Program-made: the position numbers and the translations under genes
In this document: positions 1 through 8,433 of the stretch, piece after piece
Layout of the letters: each line of letters begins with the position of its first letter
Numbering within the stretch: the first letter of the stretch is position 1
Assembly (NCBI GenBank): GCA_963783095.1
Contig: CAWAMR010000008.1
Coordinates: forward strand, 682,001-746,000
Direction: 5' to 3'
Length of the DNA: 64,000 nucleotides
From: CAWAMR01 sp963783095
GTDB lineage: Bacteria; Planctomycetota; Planctomycetia; Gemmatales; Gemmataceae
Notes under the pieces: generated by a model
Told to the model about the DNA's origin: nothing
Databases searched by the model: none
What the model saw: only the letters and a program-made list of their open reading frames with translations

Positions 1-42
1 TGTTTGCCCTCATGCTTTCGCGATCTATTGTTGTCCGCTAAA

Positions 43-369
43 TCATTTTATTGGACCGAATTTCATCCCGGCATCCGTGGCTGCCTTTACTAAGTCGGTT
101 TCCAAATTCAGGTCAGATCCAAGTTTAGGGTGGGTTACGTTATACACTACTGAAGTGGTATTCTTTGGTACCTGTTTGAATTCAAAGTTTGGGAATAACA
201 CACCAGCATCGGCGTTTTTTCTCTTTGATTTGCTGGCGATCCATAGTATTTCTACCTCATCTTTTGGTATGGTCTCTAACCCTTTTTCACCTGTCGCAGT
301 GTGAACCGGATCGACAAGGCCCATGAAGTGAATCTTCAATGGATTCTTCCGAATGCTACGCGCAAACAA
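43..369 (-). CDS. C-terminal tip of the RHS protein, separated by a frameshift
   Basis: These ~108 codons continue the RHS protein encoded just upstream but lie in another frame; a one-base shift near 365 separates them. The apparent start is only an internal TTG without a ribosome binding site. The segment contains FMGLVDPVHT and YNVTHPKLG, which fit the acid (Asp) and His parts of a Ser-Asp-His hydrolase triad, the Ser being in GYSRGG of the preceding segment. This resembles the DUF2235/Tle-type lipase fold found as effector tips of RHS proteins. The family assignment is inference from motifs only. Confidence 0.6.
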   Translation of the reverse strand: MFARSIRKNPLKIHFMGLVDPVHTATGEKGLETIPKDEVEILWIASKSKRKNADAGVLFPNFEFKQVPKNTTSVVYNVTHPKLGSDLNLETDLVKAATDAGMKFGPIK

Positions 370-3300
370 TCGATGTCTTCCTTCCCGACTTTCTTGATGA
401 TTGCATCAATCATCTTCTGTTGTCCCTTGTTGAGGTTTTTAGGATTTAGGTTGAAGACTTTATTGTACTCCATCAGGGCTTGAGCGAGCTTCACCGACTC
501 CATCCCACCACGGGAATAGCCGATAACATTGATTGGTAGGAGATTCTTCTTCTTGCAAAATGTCAAATAATATGAATGAATGATAAAGCCGACGGCCTTT
601 CCGACATTCTGATCAAATTCCCCGTCAACCATTTTGCCCGTTACATCTACAGTAATGTATACTTTCTCATTTTCTGGCAGAAGAGACGCATTAAATAGGC
701 GCGCCACGATTGTGTTATGTTTTAGGACGTTGCCTGCGCCGTCAAAATAGACCTCTACGAGTCCGCTGGGATCGACGAGATTCAACGGATTGTTTCCGCA
801 ATATCTCCACGGGTTCGAGTCTCCTGCACCAAATAGGCTTGGGTCGATACAATTGAATCGCCCTAGCCAGACGAGATAATAGCGCCTCGTGCTCGCATCG
901 GATCGATACATTCCAGTTTCACTGTCGAATCGATAACCTGCGTACTTGTACATGCCACCATTCGCCGAGTTGCTCTCGCTTAGAATGTTTCCAAATCCAT
1001 CGTACGAGATCGTGTCGATGACGGTCCCAGAACTGTTCACAACATTGCGCAGCGTCCCCATTCTGTCCGGAAGTAACCAGACCACTGACCCACCACTTGA
1101 AACCGTCGCGGGCAATTCGAGCATTTTGTCCGTGCGCAAATACCGCGTCTGAAGAGCATTGCTGCTGTTCAGGTCGGCCCAAATCTGCGAATCGTTGTAC
1201 ACGAAATTCGAGATTGTCGCAATACCACTCACCCACACGTTCTTCTCGATCCGTTGATTGAGCGCATCGTAGACGTAGGTGGCTTGCATCTGCAAGCCGG
1301 AACTTGTCGTATCGGTCACGCCAATCATTCGATTGCGGTTGTCGAAACTGTAAGCGAAGACCTCGCCGGTGCTGATATTGATCTTCTGGACTATGTTCCC
1401 GTTCTTGTCAGTGTAATAATTCCAAGTTCCGTCACTGGTTATTTCGTTGGCCGGGCCGGTGGTGTAGCCTGTCATGGTGCGGTTGCCGTTGAGGTCATAC
1501 GAATATGTCACGGCGGAGTCATTGGTCAACTGGTCGGTGGTGTCGTATTGGTACGTTGTAGCTGAGCCGCCGTTGAGCACTTCCGAGATGATCTTGCTGT
1601 TCAAATCATACGTATTGGTATAGTTGGCGATGCTACTGCCGCTGGCATTGGCATGTTGCAGATTCGTCAATCGACCGACACCATCATAGGTGAAGGTTGA
1701 ATAGCCCACGGTGGAGGTTGTGGCCAAACTGCCGTAGCGGATTTGCCCCGATACCTGGTCCCGCGCCGTGTACGCAAAGTCTTCACTAATCGTGGCAGTT
1801 TGGCCGGTAAACTGAATCGTCGTCATGCGGTTGAGCGCATCAAAGGTCCGGGTCGTCATCCCGCCGAAGGAGTCCTGAATTACCGTTCGGTTCGAGGCAG
1901 CATCATACGTATTCGTGAGGAGAGCGCCGAAAGAATCCTTCTTGCTCGAGAGCCGATCCAGAGAATCGTAGGTCATGGTCGTCGTCTTTCCCACGCCGGA
2001 TACCGGGAAGGATTGCGTGAGCATATTGTCGTTGGCATCGAAGGTATAAGTCAAGGCATTGACGAAACTGCTGCTCGAATTATACCACGAATCGCTGGTT
2101 TCGCGGTTGAGCAGATCGTAATTGTAGGCTATTCGCTGCCCAAGCTTATCGGTGGCCGAGTTCATTCGATCAAGCGCATCGTAGGCATAGGTTCCACTAT
2201 TCGAGAGTGGATCAATTTCCTGGGTCTTGCGATTGAGCGCATCATAAAACCACTGTGTTTGATTGCCGACGGGGTCGGTCAAATTCAGCAGATTATTGTT
2301 GGCGTCGTAATTCAAAGTCACCACGCCGCCCAGAGCATCGATACTTTGCGTTTTTCTATTCAGCACGTCATAGACAAAAGTGCTGACATTACCCAGTTGA
2401 TCGATCGAATTAACGACGTTATTATCGGCGTCGAAGACGGTCGTCGCGATGCCGCCATCGGGATTCGTGACACTGACCTGCCGGTTCAGCGCATCGTAAC
2501 CGCTGGTCACTATGAAACCTAATGGATCAATGCTGGCGATCAGGTTATCGTCCAGATCGTAAACCATTGTGCTGGTTCGCTGAAGGCTGGTCCCATTTGC
2601 ATCGGTCTGGGTAACACGCCGATTCAGCGCATCATAGGAAAAGCTGGTTGTCACGTTCAAGCCGTTGGTCACTGACAATACATTGCTAGCCGCGTCGAAA
2701 ACGGTCGTCACCGCATATTGCAAGCTGGTTCCGTAGGCCATCAGTTGGGTGATGCGCCGATAGAGCGCGTCGTATCCGTAACTCGTCGTCACCGCGCGTG
2801 GATTGACTGTGGAAAGCGTATTATTGACGGCATCGTAATTCGTGGTGGTCGTCCGCGCCAAGCTGTTGCCATAGGCTTCCGTCATTGCGATTTGACGGTA
2901 GAGCGCATCATAGGCAAAGCTCGTGGTCGCGCCGATCGGATTCTCCACCGAGACGGTGTTCGACACCTGGTCGTAATTCGTGGTCGTGGTGTGCTGCAAC
3001 CCCGAAACGCCGAATGCCTCGATCTGCTGGGTTTGCCGGTAAAGCGCATCGTAGCCGAAGCTCGTTACAGTTGAATTCGGGTAGGTCACATTGAACACAT
3101 TCCCGACGGTATCATAGGAAGTCGTGGTTGTTCGCTGGAGAGCATTACCGAAAGCCTCGATCGTTTGCACCTGGCGATTCCGCACGTCATACACAACGCT
3201 CGTGGTCGTACCGCGAGCATCGATCTGGGAGATTATGTTGCCGGCCAAGTCATAGAGTGAAGTCGTCGTCCGCTGGATGCTCGTACCGTAAGCCTCGATC

Positions 3301-4085
3301 TGAGCAATCTTGCGATTCAGTGCATCGTATTGGTAACTCGTGATGTCCGATAGCGCATCGGTCACATAGAGCAAGTTCGCGGCCACATCGTAACTGTTCG
3401 TCGTTGTCCGCTGCTGCGCCGTCCCCACCGCTTCGGTGGTCGAACTTAGCATCCCGCGCAGGTCATAGTTATAGCTCGTGGTCCGGCCAAGCTCGTCAAT
3501 CGAACTGATCTGGTTCCCGGCAAAGTCGTAAGCCCGCGTCGTGATCCCGCCGAGCGCGTTGGTTGTCGTCAGCAGTTGCCGATTCCCATCGAAGGTCGAG
3601 GTCGATATATTCCCCAGAGCGTCCTGCACCGAGATTTGGTTCCCCGCTGTGTCGTAGGAAAAGCTCGTTATAAAGCCGAGGGCATTGGTCTGGGCGGTTT
3701 GTTGCCGCAAGCTGCTATTCCAGGTATTCGTCGTTACATGGCCCAGAGCATCCTTCGTCGTCAGCAATAGCCCATTGGACCAGGTCATCGTCGTCACATT
3801 CCCCAGGGCATCTTTCTTGGTCAGCAGGTCGCCCGTGGTCGCATCATAGGTCATCGTCGTGAAGCGATTGAGCGCATCTTCAATCTGCGAAATCGTGTGG
3901 AACGTCGCGTTATAGGCATAGCTGGTGGTCGTCCCGTCGGGATAGGTGGTCGAAGTCAGATCCTCCGAGGCGCTGTAGGTATTGGTCGTCATCCTCCCAA
4001 GCTGGTCGATATAGTTGAGCGGGTTGCCCGCGCTATCCAGCACCCAGGTTTGCAGGGCACCATCGGCCGTTTGCAGTTGGGTCAT
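336..4085 (-). CDS. RHS/YD-repeat protein, main repeat region and start of toxin tip
   Basis: About 1,250 codons of tandem YD repeats (TxxxYDaxNR units of ~20-40 residues), followed near residues 1,010-1,060 by the RHS core with DPSLFGAGDSNPWRYCGNNP and NLVDPSG, which marks the end of the shell-forming repeats. The ~150 residues after it are the variable tip, with an alpha/beta-hydrolase nucleophile elbow GYSRGG. RHS repeats form a cocoon that encloses a C-terminal toxin; secretion or surface export is expected. The reading frame really begins further upstream: translation before the first ATG (GGSVTDALGNTTSYTLDSF) is also RHS sequence, so this is a middle segment of one long gene. No cognate immunity gene is visible inside the window. 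Confidence 0.85.
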   Translation of the reverse strand: MTQLQTADGALQTWVLDSAGNPLNYIDQLGRMTTNTYSASEDLTSTTYPDGTTTSYAYNATFHTISQIEDALNRFTTMTYDATTGDLLTKKDALGNVTTMTWSNGLLLTTKDALGHVTTNTWNSSLRQQTAQTNALGFITSFSYDTAGNQISVQDALGNISTSTFDGNRQLLTTTNALGGITTRAYDFAGNQISSIDELGRTTSYNYDLRGMLSSTTEAVGTAQQRTTTNSYDVAANLLYVTDALSDITSYQYDALNRKIAQIEAYGTSIQRTTTSLYDLAGNIISQIDARGTTTSVVYDVRNRQVQTIEAFGNALQRTTTTSYDTVGNVFNVTYPNSTVTSFGYDALYRQTQQIEAFGVSGLQHTTTTNYDQVSNTVSVENPIGATTSFAYDALYRQIAMTEAYGNSLARTTTTNYDAVNNTLSTVNPRAVTTSYGYDALYRRITQLMAYGTSLQYAVTTVFDAASNVLSVTNGLNVTTSFSYDALNRRVTQTDANGTSLQRTSTMVYDLDDNLIASIDPLGFIVTSGYDALNRQVSVTNPDGGIATTVFDADNNVVNSIDQLGNVSTFVYDVLNRKTQSIDALGGVVTLNYDANNNLLNLTDPVGNQTQWFYDALNRKTQEIDPLSNSGTYAYDALDRMNSATDKLGQRIAYNYDLLNRETSDSWYNSSSSFVNALTYTFDANDNMLTQSFPVSGVGKTTTMTYDSLDRLSSKKDSFGALLTNTYDAASNRTVIQDSFGGMTTRTFDALNRMTTIQFTGQTATISEDFAYTARDQVSGQIRYGSLATTSTVGYSTFTYDGVGRLTNLQHANASGSSIANYTNTYDLNSKIISEVLNGGSATTYQYDTTDQLTNDSAVTYSYDLNGNRTMTGYTTGPANEITSDGTWNYYTDKNGNIVQKINISTGEVFAYSFDNRNRMIGVTDTTSSGLQMQATYVYDALNQRIEKNVWVSGIATISNFVYNDSQIWADLNSSNALQTRYLRTDKMLELPATVSSGGSVVWLLPDRMGTLRNVVNSSGTVIDTISYDGFGNILSESNSANGGMYKYAGYRFDSETGMYRSDASTRRYYLVWLGRFNCIDPSLFGAGDSNPWRYCGNNPLNLVDPSGLVEVYFDGAGNVLKHNTIVARLFNASLLPENEKVYITVDVTGKMVDGEFDQNVGKAVGFIIHSYYLTFCKKKNLLPINVIGYSRGGMESVKLAQALMEYNKVFNLNPKNLNKGQQKMIDAIIKKVGKEDIDCLRVAFGRIH

Positions 4086-5302
4086 TCTGGCAAAACTGTC
4101 CAGCGTGTAGCTGGTGGTGTTGCCCAGGGCATCGGTGACGCTGCCACCGCTTGGCTGGCATTGATGGCGGTACTCGCTCCCAGCCCTTGCGCTGCTGCGG
4201 GTGTGATACTTAGCGTCGTGCCCAGCCCGCGATCGATCTGGTTCAGCATCCCATTGGTGGCCGAATAGCTGTACGTCACGCTCAGAGGCCCAATCTGCTG
4301 ATTCACCAGCCTGTTGTAGGCGTCGTAGCTCATCGTATACACGTTGCCGGCTGCATCCTGAAAGCCAATCATGTTGTTGTAGGCATCGTAAGTAGCGGTC
4401 AGGAATCGCCCGCCGGGCTGGGCCACCGAATTCAGCAACCCGGAAGCATAGCTGAACGTCGCCACGCCGCCATCAGGCTGCTCGATGGTGTTGAGCAGCC
4501 CGCTGCTATAGGTCAAGGTCTGGGTCAGCCCATGCGGATCGACCTGGCTGGTCATATTGCCGCTGCTGTCGAAATTGGTCTGCACCTGGTTCTTGGCGGT
4601 ATAGGTAAAACTGCCGCCGACGTTCTGGACCAGCGTCCCCTGATCGTTGGCCGGACTGGTATAGGTATAAGGCAACGTCCCTGCCGTGCCGGTGAAATAG
4701 CGTGCCCCGGAGGTGCCGTTATCGATCATGGCCACGCCGCCGGTGCCGATGATGAGCGATTGCGTGCCGCCCAGCGACCGCCCGACCCCGAACGGACTGG
4801 AACTATTGACGACGACGGGCAGATCGCCGGAAGCGGTGCCGCTATAGACGTAGGTTCCCACGGTGGCCTCAACCGCCACGCTCCACGGATAGATGCCGGA
4901 GGACGAGACGGGACTACTGACCTGCAAGGGCATGGCGTAAACATCGCCGGGATTGTGACCGGTGGCGTCGTAAGTCACCGAGCCTTGTGCTGTACCGTTC
5001 CAGGTCAACGTCGCCACGATCGAGGTTGGAACGGAACTGCAAAAATCGCTGGCCAACGTCGCTTGAATGACGGGTTGGACGTTGATGGTCTGGGAGTTAT
5101 GAACGAAACTCATGGGCACAATGCCGGCCTGACAGTTGTCGGCACTGCATCCGCAGCCGCAATCGCAGACGTCATGCTGGTTGGCATCCACCGCCAACTT
5201 TTGAAGCAAAGTCCCGTCCAGCGGCGAAACGGTGGCAGCGCCGAAATCGACAAACACTCCTTGCTGCGCATCCGGCACTGGGCCGAGGCATTCACCACCC
5301 AA
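4082..5302 (-). CDS. RHS protein, N-terminal portion of repeats (frameshifted middle segment)
   Basis: A ~400-codon segment linking the Ig-like N-terminus to the main RHS repeats. It begins in frame with a Cys-rich patch (CDCGCGCSADNC) and a beta-rich region (~60-230), then the first YD repeats (LTYSSG, ATYDAYNNMIGF, MSYDAYNRLV). Its last ~20 residues are out of frame: the sequence after INASQ continues as RHS in the frame of the next segment, so there is a one-base shift near 4150. The upstream junction has a second shift near 5285. It should be read as part of one gene spanning 43-6234. Confidence 0.75.
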   Translation of the reverse strand: MGGECLGPVPDAQQGVFVDFGAATVSPLDGTLLQKLAVDANQHDVCDCGCGCSADNCQAGIVPMSFVHNSQTINVQPVIQATLASDFCSSVPTSIVATLTWNGTAQGSVTYDATGHNPGDVYAMPLQVSSPVSSSGIYPWSVAVEATVGTYVYSGTASGDLPVVVNSSSPFGVGRSLGGTQSLIIGTGGVAMIDNGTSGARYFTGTAGTLPYTYTSPANDQGTLVQNVGGSFTYTAKNQVQTNFDSSGNMTSQVDPHGLTQTLTYSSGLLNTIEQPDGGVATFSYASGLLNSVAQPGGRFLTATYDAYNNMIGFQDAAGNVYTMSYDAYNRLVNQQIGPLSVTYSYSATNGMLNQIDRGLGTTLSITPAAAQGLGASTAINASQAVAASPMPWATPPATRWTVLPE

Positions 5303-6234
5303 TTGACCTTGGGATCGACGGTTTGACTCACGGAACCGCCGTCAACATTAAAATTCCCGTCGCCCAAATACTCGGCAGAGATGTCATTGACGCCATGCGC
5401 CAAAGATGAGGTCGAATAGCTCGCCGAGCCGCTGCTGAGCGTGATGGTGGCGAGAGGGGTTGAGCCGTCCTCGAAAACCACATTTCCAGTAGGCGTGCCG
5501 CTGCCGGGGCTTACCGCGCTGACCATCGCCGTGAAGGTCACGGATTGACACAGCGCTGAAGGGTTCGCCGTGGAAATCACGCCGACCGAGGAGTCCGCCT
5601 TGCTGACCGTCAGCGATCCGTGAGTAGAGCTCGCACCGTTATAGTTATTGTCTCCCGAGTAGGTCACACCCAATAACGTATGGCTGCCGACAGACAATCC
5701 AGAATAGTCGAAGAACCCGACACCAGCATTAACAGAGAGCGGTGCTGGTTCGACGGTTGCACTACCAATGAGGGTCGATGAATCGTAGAAATCCATGGTT
5801 CCGGACGGGCTCAGCAGGCCCGTTCCGGATGGGCCGTCTACCGTACCCGCAAACGCCACCGACTGGCCGAATACTGAAGAGGACGGTTCGTTACTTAACG
5901 TGATAGTAGTAGGCGTGTATTTATCGACTGTCTGCGTCAACGCGGACGAGGTGCTGGAGCTATAATTGCTATCACCCGAGTAACTGGCAGTTATCTCAGC
6001 CGACCCGGCCAAGAGTGTACTTATACCCAGCCCACCGGTGCCGACGTGGGTAGTGCTGTTCCAGGTAACGCTCGATGAACCGATTCTCACCCCGCCGCTG
6101 TAGAAGGTAAGCGTTCCGCCCATCGTCGGATAAGGTCCGCTGCCGCCGGGTGTGATGGTGGCCTCGAAACCAACCAAAGATCCATAAGTCGAAGGATTAT
6201 TCATCGACGTTACGGCGATCGTGGTGGAAATCAT
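5110..6234 (-). CDS. Ig-like repeat N-terminus of the RHS surface protein
   Basis: The ATG at 6234 is chosen because CAGGAG lies eight bases upstream; an earlier start would lack a site. Three to four bacterial Ig-like (Big_3_5-type) domains of ~90 residues follow, recognised by repeated Y-S-G-D-x-N-Y/F motifs (ASYSGDSNYSSST, VTYSGDNNYNGAS, AEYLGDGNFNVDGG). Such domains are extracellular spacers or adhesins. The last ~70 codons are out of frame relative to the RHS continuation, so the domain array is fused to the RHS repeats through a one-base shift near 5285. No classical signal peptide is visible. Confidence 0.75.
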   Translation of the reverse strand: MISTTIAVTSMNNPSTYGSLVGFEATITPGGSGPYPTMGGTLTFYSGGVRIGSSSVTWNSTTHVGTGGLGISTLLAGSAEITASYSGDSNYSSSTSSALTQTVDKYTPTTITLSNEPSSSVFGQSVAFAGTVDGPSGTGLLSPSGTMDFYDSSTLIGSATVEPAPLSVNAGVGFFDYSGLSVGSHTLLGVTYSGDNNYNGASSTHGSLTVSKADSSVGVISTANPSALCQSVTFTAMVSAVSPGSGTPTGNVVFEDGSTPLATITLSSGSASYSTSSLAHGVNDISAEYLGDGNFNVDGGSVSQTVDPKVNWVVNASAQCRMRSKECLSISALPPFRRWTGLCFKSWRWMPTSMTSAIAAADAVPTTVRPALCP

Positions 6235-6645
6235 GGTAGGCACTCCTGCCCGAATGCACCAGCATCCGGTTCGGGGAGTTACGGGAGAGTCAAACGGCAA
6301 ATCGTTCGCAACCAGCCAGCCAAATCAGATCGTCGATAAAACCCGACGGAAAAAAGAATCCACGCCAAACGACGGAATCAACCAAGGCCAAAAGGGATCG
6401 GGATTGATGAGTTCAGAGCAAAATATGTTCCGGGCTTTCAATCGAAACCTCTGGGGTTGGTGTTCCGATCAATCAAACCGACCCATCACCGGGCCGGTCG
6501 AGAATGTGAATCATCCAAAGTGATGAAGGGTGAGCGAGAACAATTTCACATTCCCCATTGCCACCCTTACTATAATCACCCAACCAACTGTCTGCAATCG
6601 ATTTTTTGAATTTTTTTCAAGCTCTCCAAAATCGAGGGTTTGCCC
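6235..6645. other. Divergent intergenic region between RHS and glycosyltransferase genes
   Basis: About 410 bases between two divergently transcribed large genes, so both promoters should lie here. It is rather A-rich in its right half. I see the two ribosome binding sites at its edges but no convincing sigma-70 promoter, operator or small gene. Confidence 0.4.
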
Positions 6646-8433
6646 ATGCTCCGCTGTTTATTTGGTCCCGCGTCCCCGCATTTTGCGCAAGAACGCTTTA
6701 CCCCCTCTTCCCAGCACCGGCTCTTCGACACCGAAGGCAAGCAGAATATCTCCCTGCCGCTCCATGCAAGCTGGGACGATCTGGCGCGGCAATTTCCCGG
6801 CCAATGGCAGCCGGATTGCCTGGTGCTTTGGCTGTCCTACAACAGTATCCCACCCAAACTGTGGGATGCGCCGATCCCGATCATTGCGCTGGCGGCGGAC
6901 TGGAATCTGCACTGGCATCTGTATCTTCAGCTTCTGAAGCGCTGCGAGGTCGGATTTACCGATGGTCCCGGCGTCGAACTCTTTCAGCGTGCGGGGTTGG
7001 GCCATGTTCGACCGGCCAACATGTACGGGCTGGGGCCGTCCTTCCTGAAAGTCCCCATCGCGGATCGCCCCCGTGACATTGATGTGCTGTTCGTGGGCAA
7101 TCTCAATCCCGCCATTCATCACCGCCGACTCCATTGGTTGGGCAGACTGGCCCAACTGTCCCGCCGTTGGAATATCGTGATCCGCACGGGAGTATTCGGG
7201 GATGATTACCGTAATCTTTTGAGCCGCTCGAAGATTGTCTTCAATCATTCGATTCGGGGCGAATGCAATCAGCGCGTCTTCGAGGCGGTGGCAACGGGAG
7301 CGCTGCTGTTACAGGAGCACGGCAACACCGAGGTTCCTCTCTTCTTGCAGCCGGGCAGCGAATATGTCGAGTACGATGACGAAACGCTGGCAACCGTCAT
7401 CGAATCGTACCTCTCGGATGAAAACCGACGGCGCACTATCGCCGAAGCGGCCCGCCGCAGGGTTCCAGAATTCTCATTTACTTCGTTCTGGGAGCGAGGC
7501 CTGTCTTCGCTCGAACCGGACTGGGAAACGATCCAGGCGCAGGCGCAAAGGCGCGCGGCATCTCCGCACGCTCCGGACTGGAAAGCCGGAATCTGGGGCG
7601 CGGTCTCTGGCGGCAACGCTCTGGAATTTCTTGCGGCCCGCAAGCAAGGCCCAACCAGCGCGGACACGACCAATGCTGCCGGCATCCTGGCACCAGGGCC
7701 AAATGAGGCTGCTGCTATCTTTGCACAGGCACTCCAACAGCAGCCCGATCATGCCGTTGCCGGTCTGAACCGCGCCGAGACCCTGCTGATCGCTGGCAGG
7801 AAAGACGAGGCGATCGCCCAGGCTAAGCAGGCTCTCGCCGCACTGGAACAATCGGAGGAGTTGAGTCAGGACGTTCTCGATGCTCCGCGTTACCCCGCTG
7901 GGTTCGATCTGTTTCGGACGGAGTGGGAACGGGTGGCATGGAGCCATGTTGGCGATCCGGAAGCCCAGAAGCAAGCCAAGCGGCAAATCCTGCGTTGTTG
8001 GCTGCATTCGTTGCTCGGCGACCTGACCGGTGAATTGAAGCACTTCGAGGCCGCAGCGCTGGCCCGTCCCGACTTGGCCGTCTTCCAGGCCGCCTGGGGC
8101 TGTGCGTGGCTCGGCAAGGGCACTGGGATCAGGCTCGTCCGCTCTTGCAAAAAGCGGTTGCGGTCAATCCCTTCGACCGCCAGGCAGCACGGGCGCTTTC
8201 TCAGATGCTCAGCGATAGCCACGATTGGGCCGAAAAATCGCAGTTCGCGGAAACACAACTCGATCTGCATCGCACGGCCCCCGCGCAAATTCCTATGGAA
8301 GAATGGTTTCGCACCCCTCCCCTCTCGGGCCAGGAACGCACTTCGATCATCGTTTTGGCCTGCAATCAAGTGGAATTTACCCGGCTCTGCCTGGACAGCG
8401 TCTTGCGCGATACTGACGGCGATTTTGAATTGA
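6646..8433 (+). CDS. Glycosyltransferase (CgeB/GT1-like) plus TPR, first part of a multi-domain protein
   Basis: The start at 6646 has GAGGG upstream. Residues ~1-300 resemble the single-domain group 1 glycosyltransferases of the CgeB type: a GLGPSFL segment, DVLFVGNLNP, and the donor-binding region FNHSIRGECNQRVFEAVATG with the conserved E. Residues ~330-490 are helical and TPR-like. The reading frame leaves the conserved sequence near 8105 (VFQAAWGCA), and the TPR continues in the next frame as ARQGHWDQARPLL, so this and the next two segments probably form one ~1,630-residue protein. Likely role: cytoplasmic glycan assembly or protein glycosylation. Confidence 0.75.
   Translation: MLRCLFGPASPHFAQERFTPSSQHRLFDTEGKQNISLPLHASWDDLARQFPGQWQPDCLVLWLSYNSIPPKLWDAPIPIIALAADWNLHWHLYLQLLKRCEVGFTDGPGVELFQRAGLGHVRPANMYGLGPSFLKVPIADRPRDIDVLFVGNLNPAIHHRRLHWLGRLAQLSRRWNIVIRTGVFGDDYRNLLSRSKIVFNHSIRGECNQRVFEAVATGALLLQEHGNTEVPLFLQPGSEYVEYDDETLATVIESYLSDENRRRTIAEAARRRVPEFSFTSFWERGLSSLEPDWETIQAQAQRRAASPHAPDWKAGIWGAVSGGNALEFLAARKQGPTSADTTNAAGILAPGPNEAAAIFAQALQQQPDHAVAGLNRAETLLIAGRKDEAIAQAKQALAALEQSEELSQDVLDAPRYPAGFDLFRTEWERVAWSHVGDPEAQKQAKRQILRCWLHSLLGDLTGELKHFEAAALARPDLAVFQAAWGCAWLGKGTGIRLVRSCKKRLRSIPSTARQHGRFLRCSAIATIGPKNRSSRKHNSICIARPPRKFLWKNGFAPLPSRARNALRSSFWPAIKWNLPGSAWTASCAILTAILN

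Noticed and set aside
1743..2522. 259-codon open frame on the plus strand opposite the RHS repeats
   Set aside because: It is antisense to a strongly conserved YD-repeat frame; the Ile/Arg/Gly-rich composition is the mirror of repeated Tyr-Asp codons. No ribosome binding site.
4532..5326. 264-codon plus-strand open frame
   Set aside because: Complement of the RHS N-terminal segment; its composition is mirror-like and no domain is seen.
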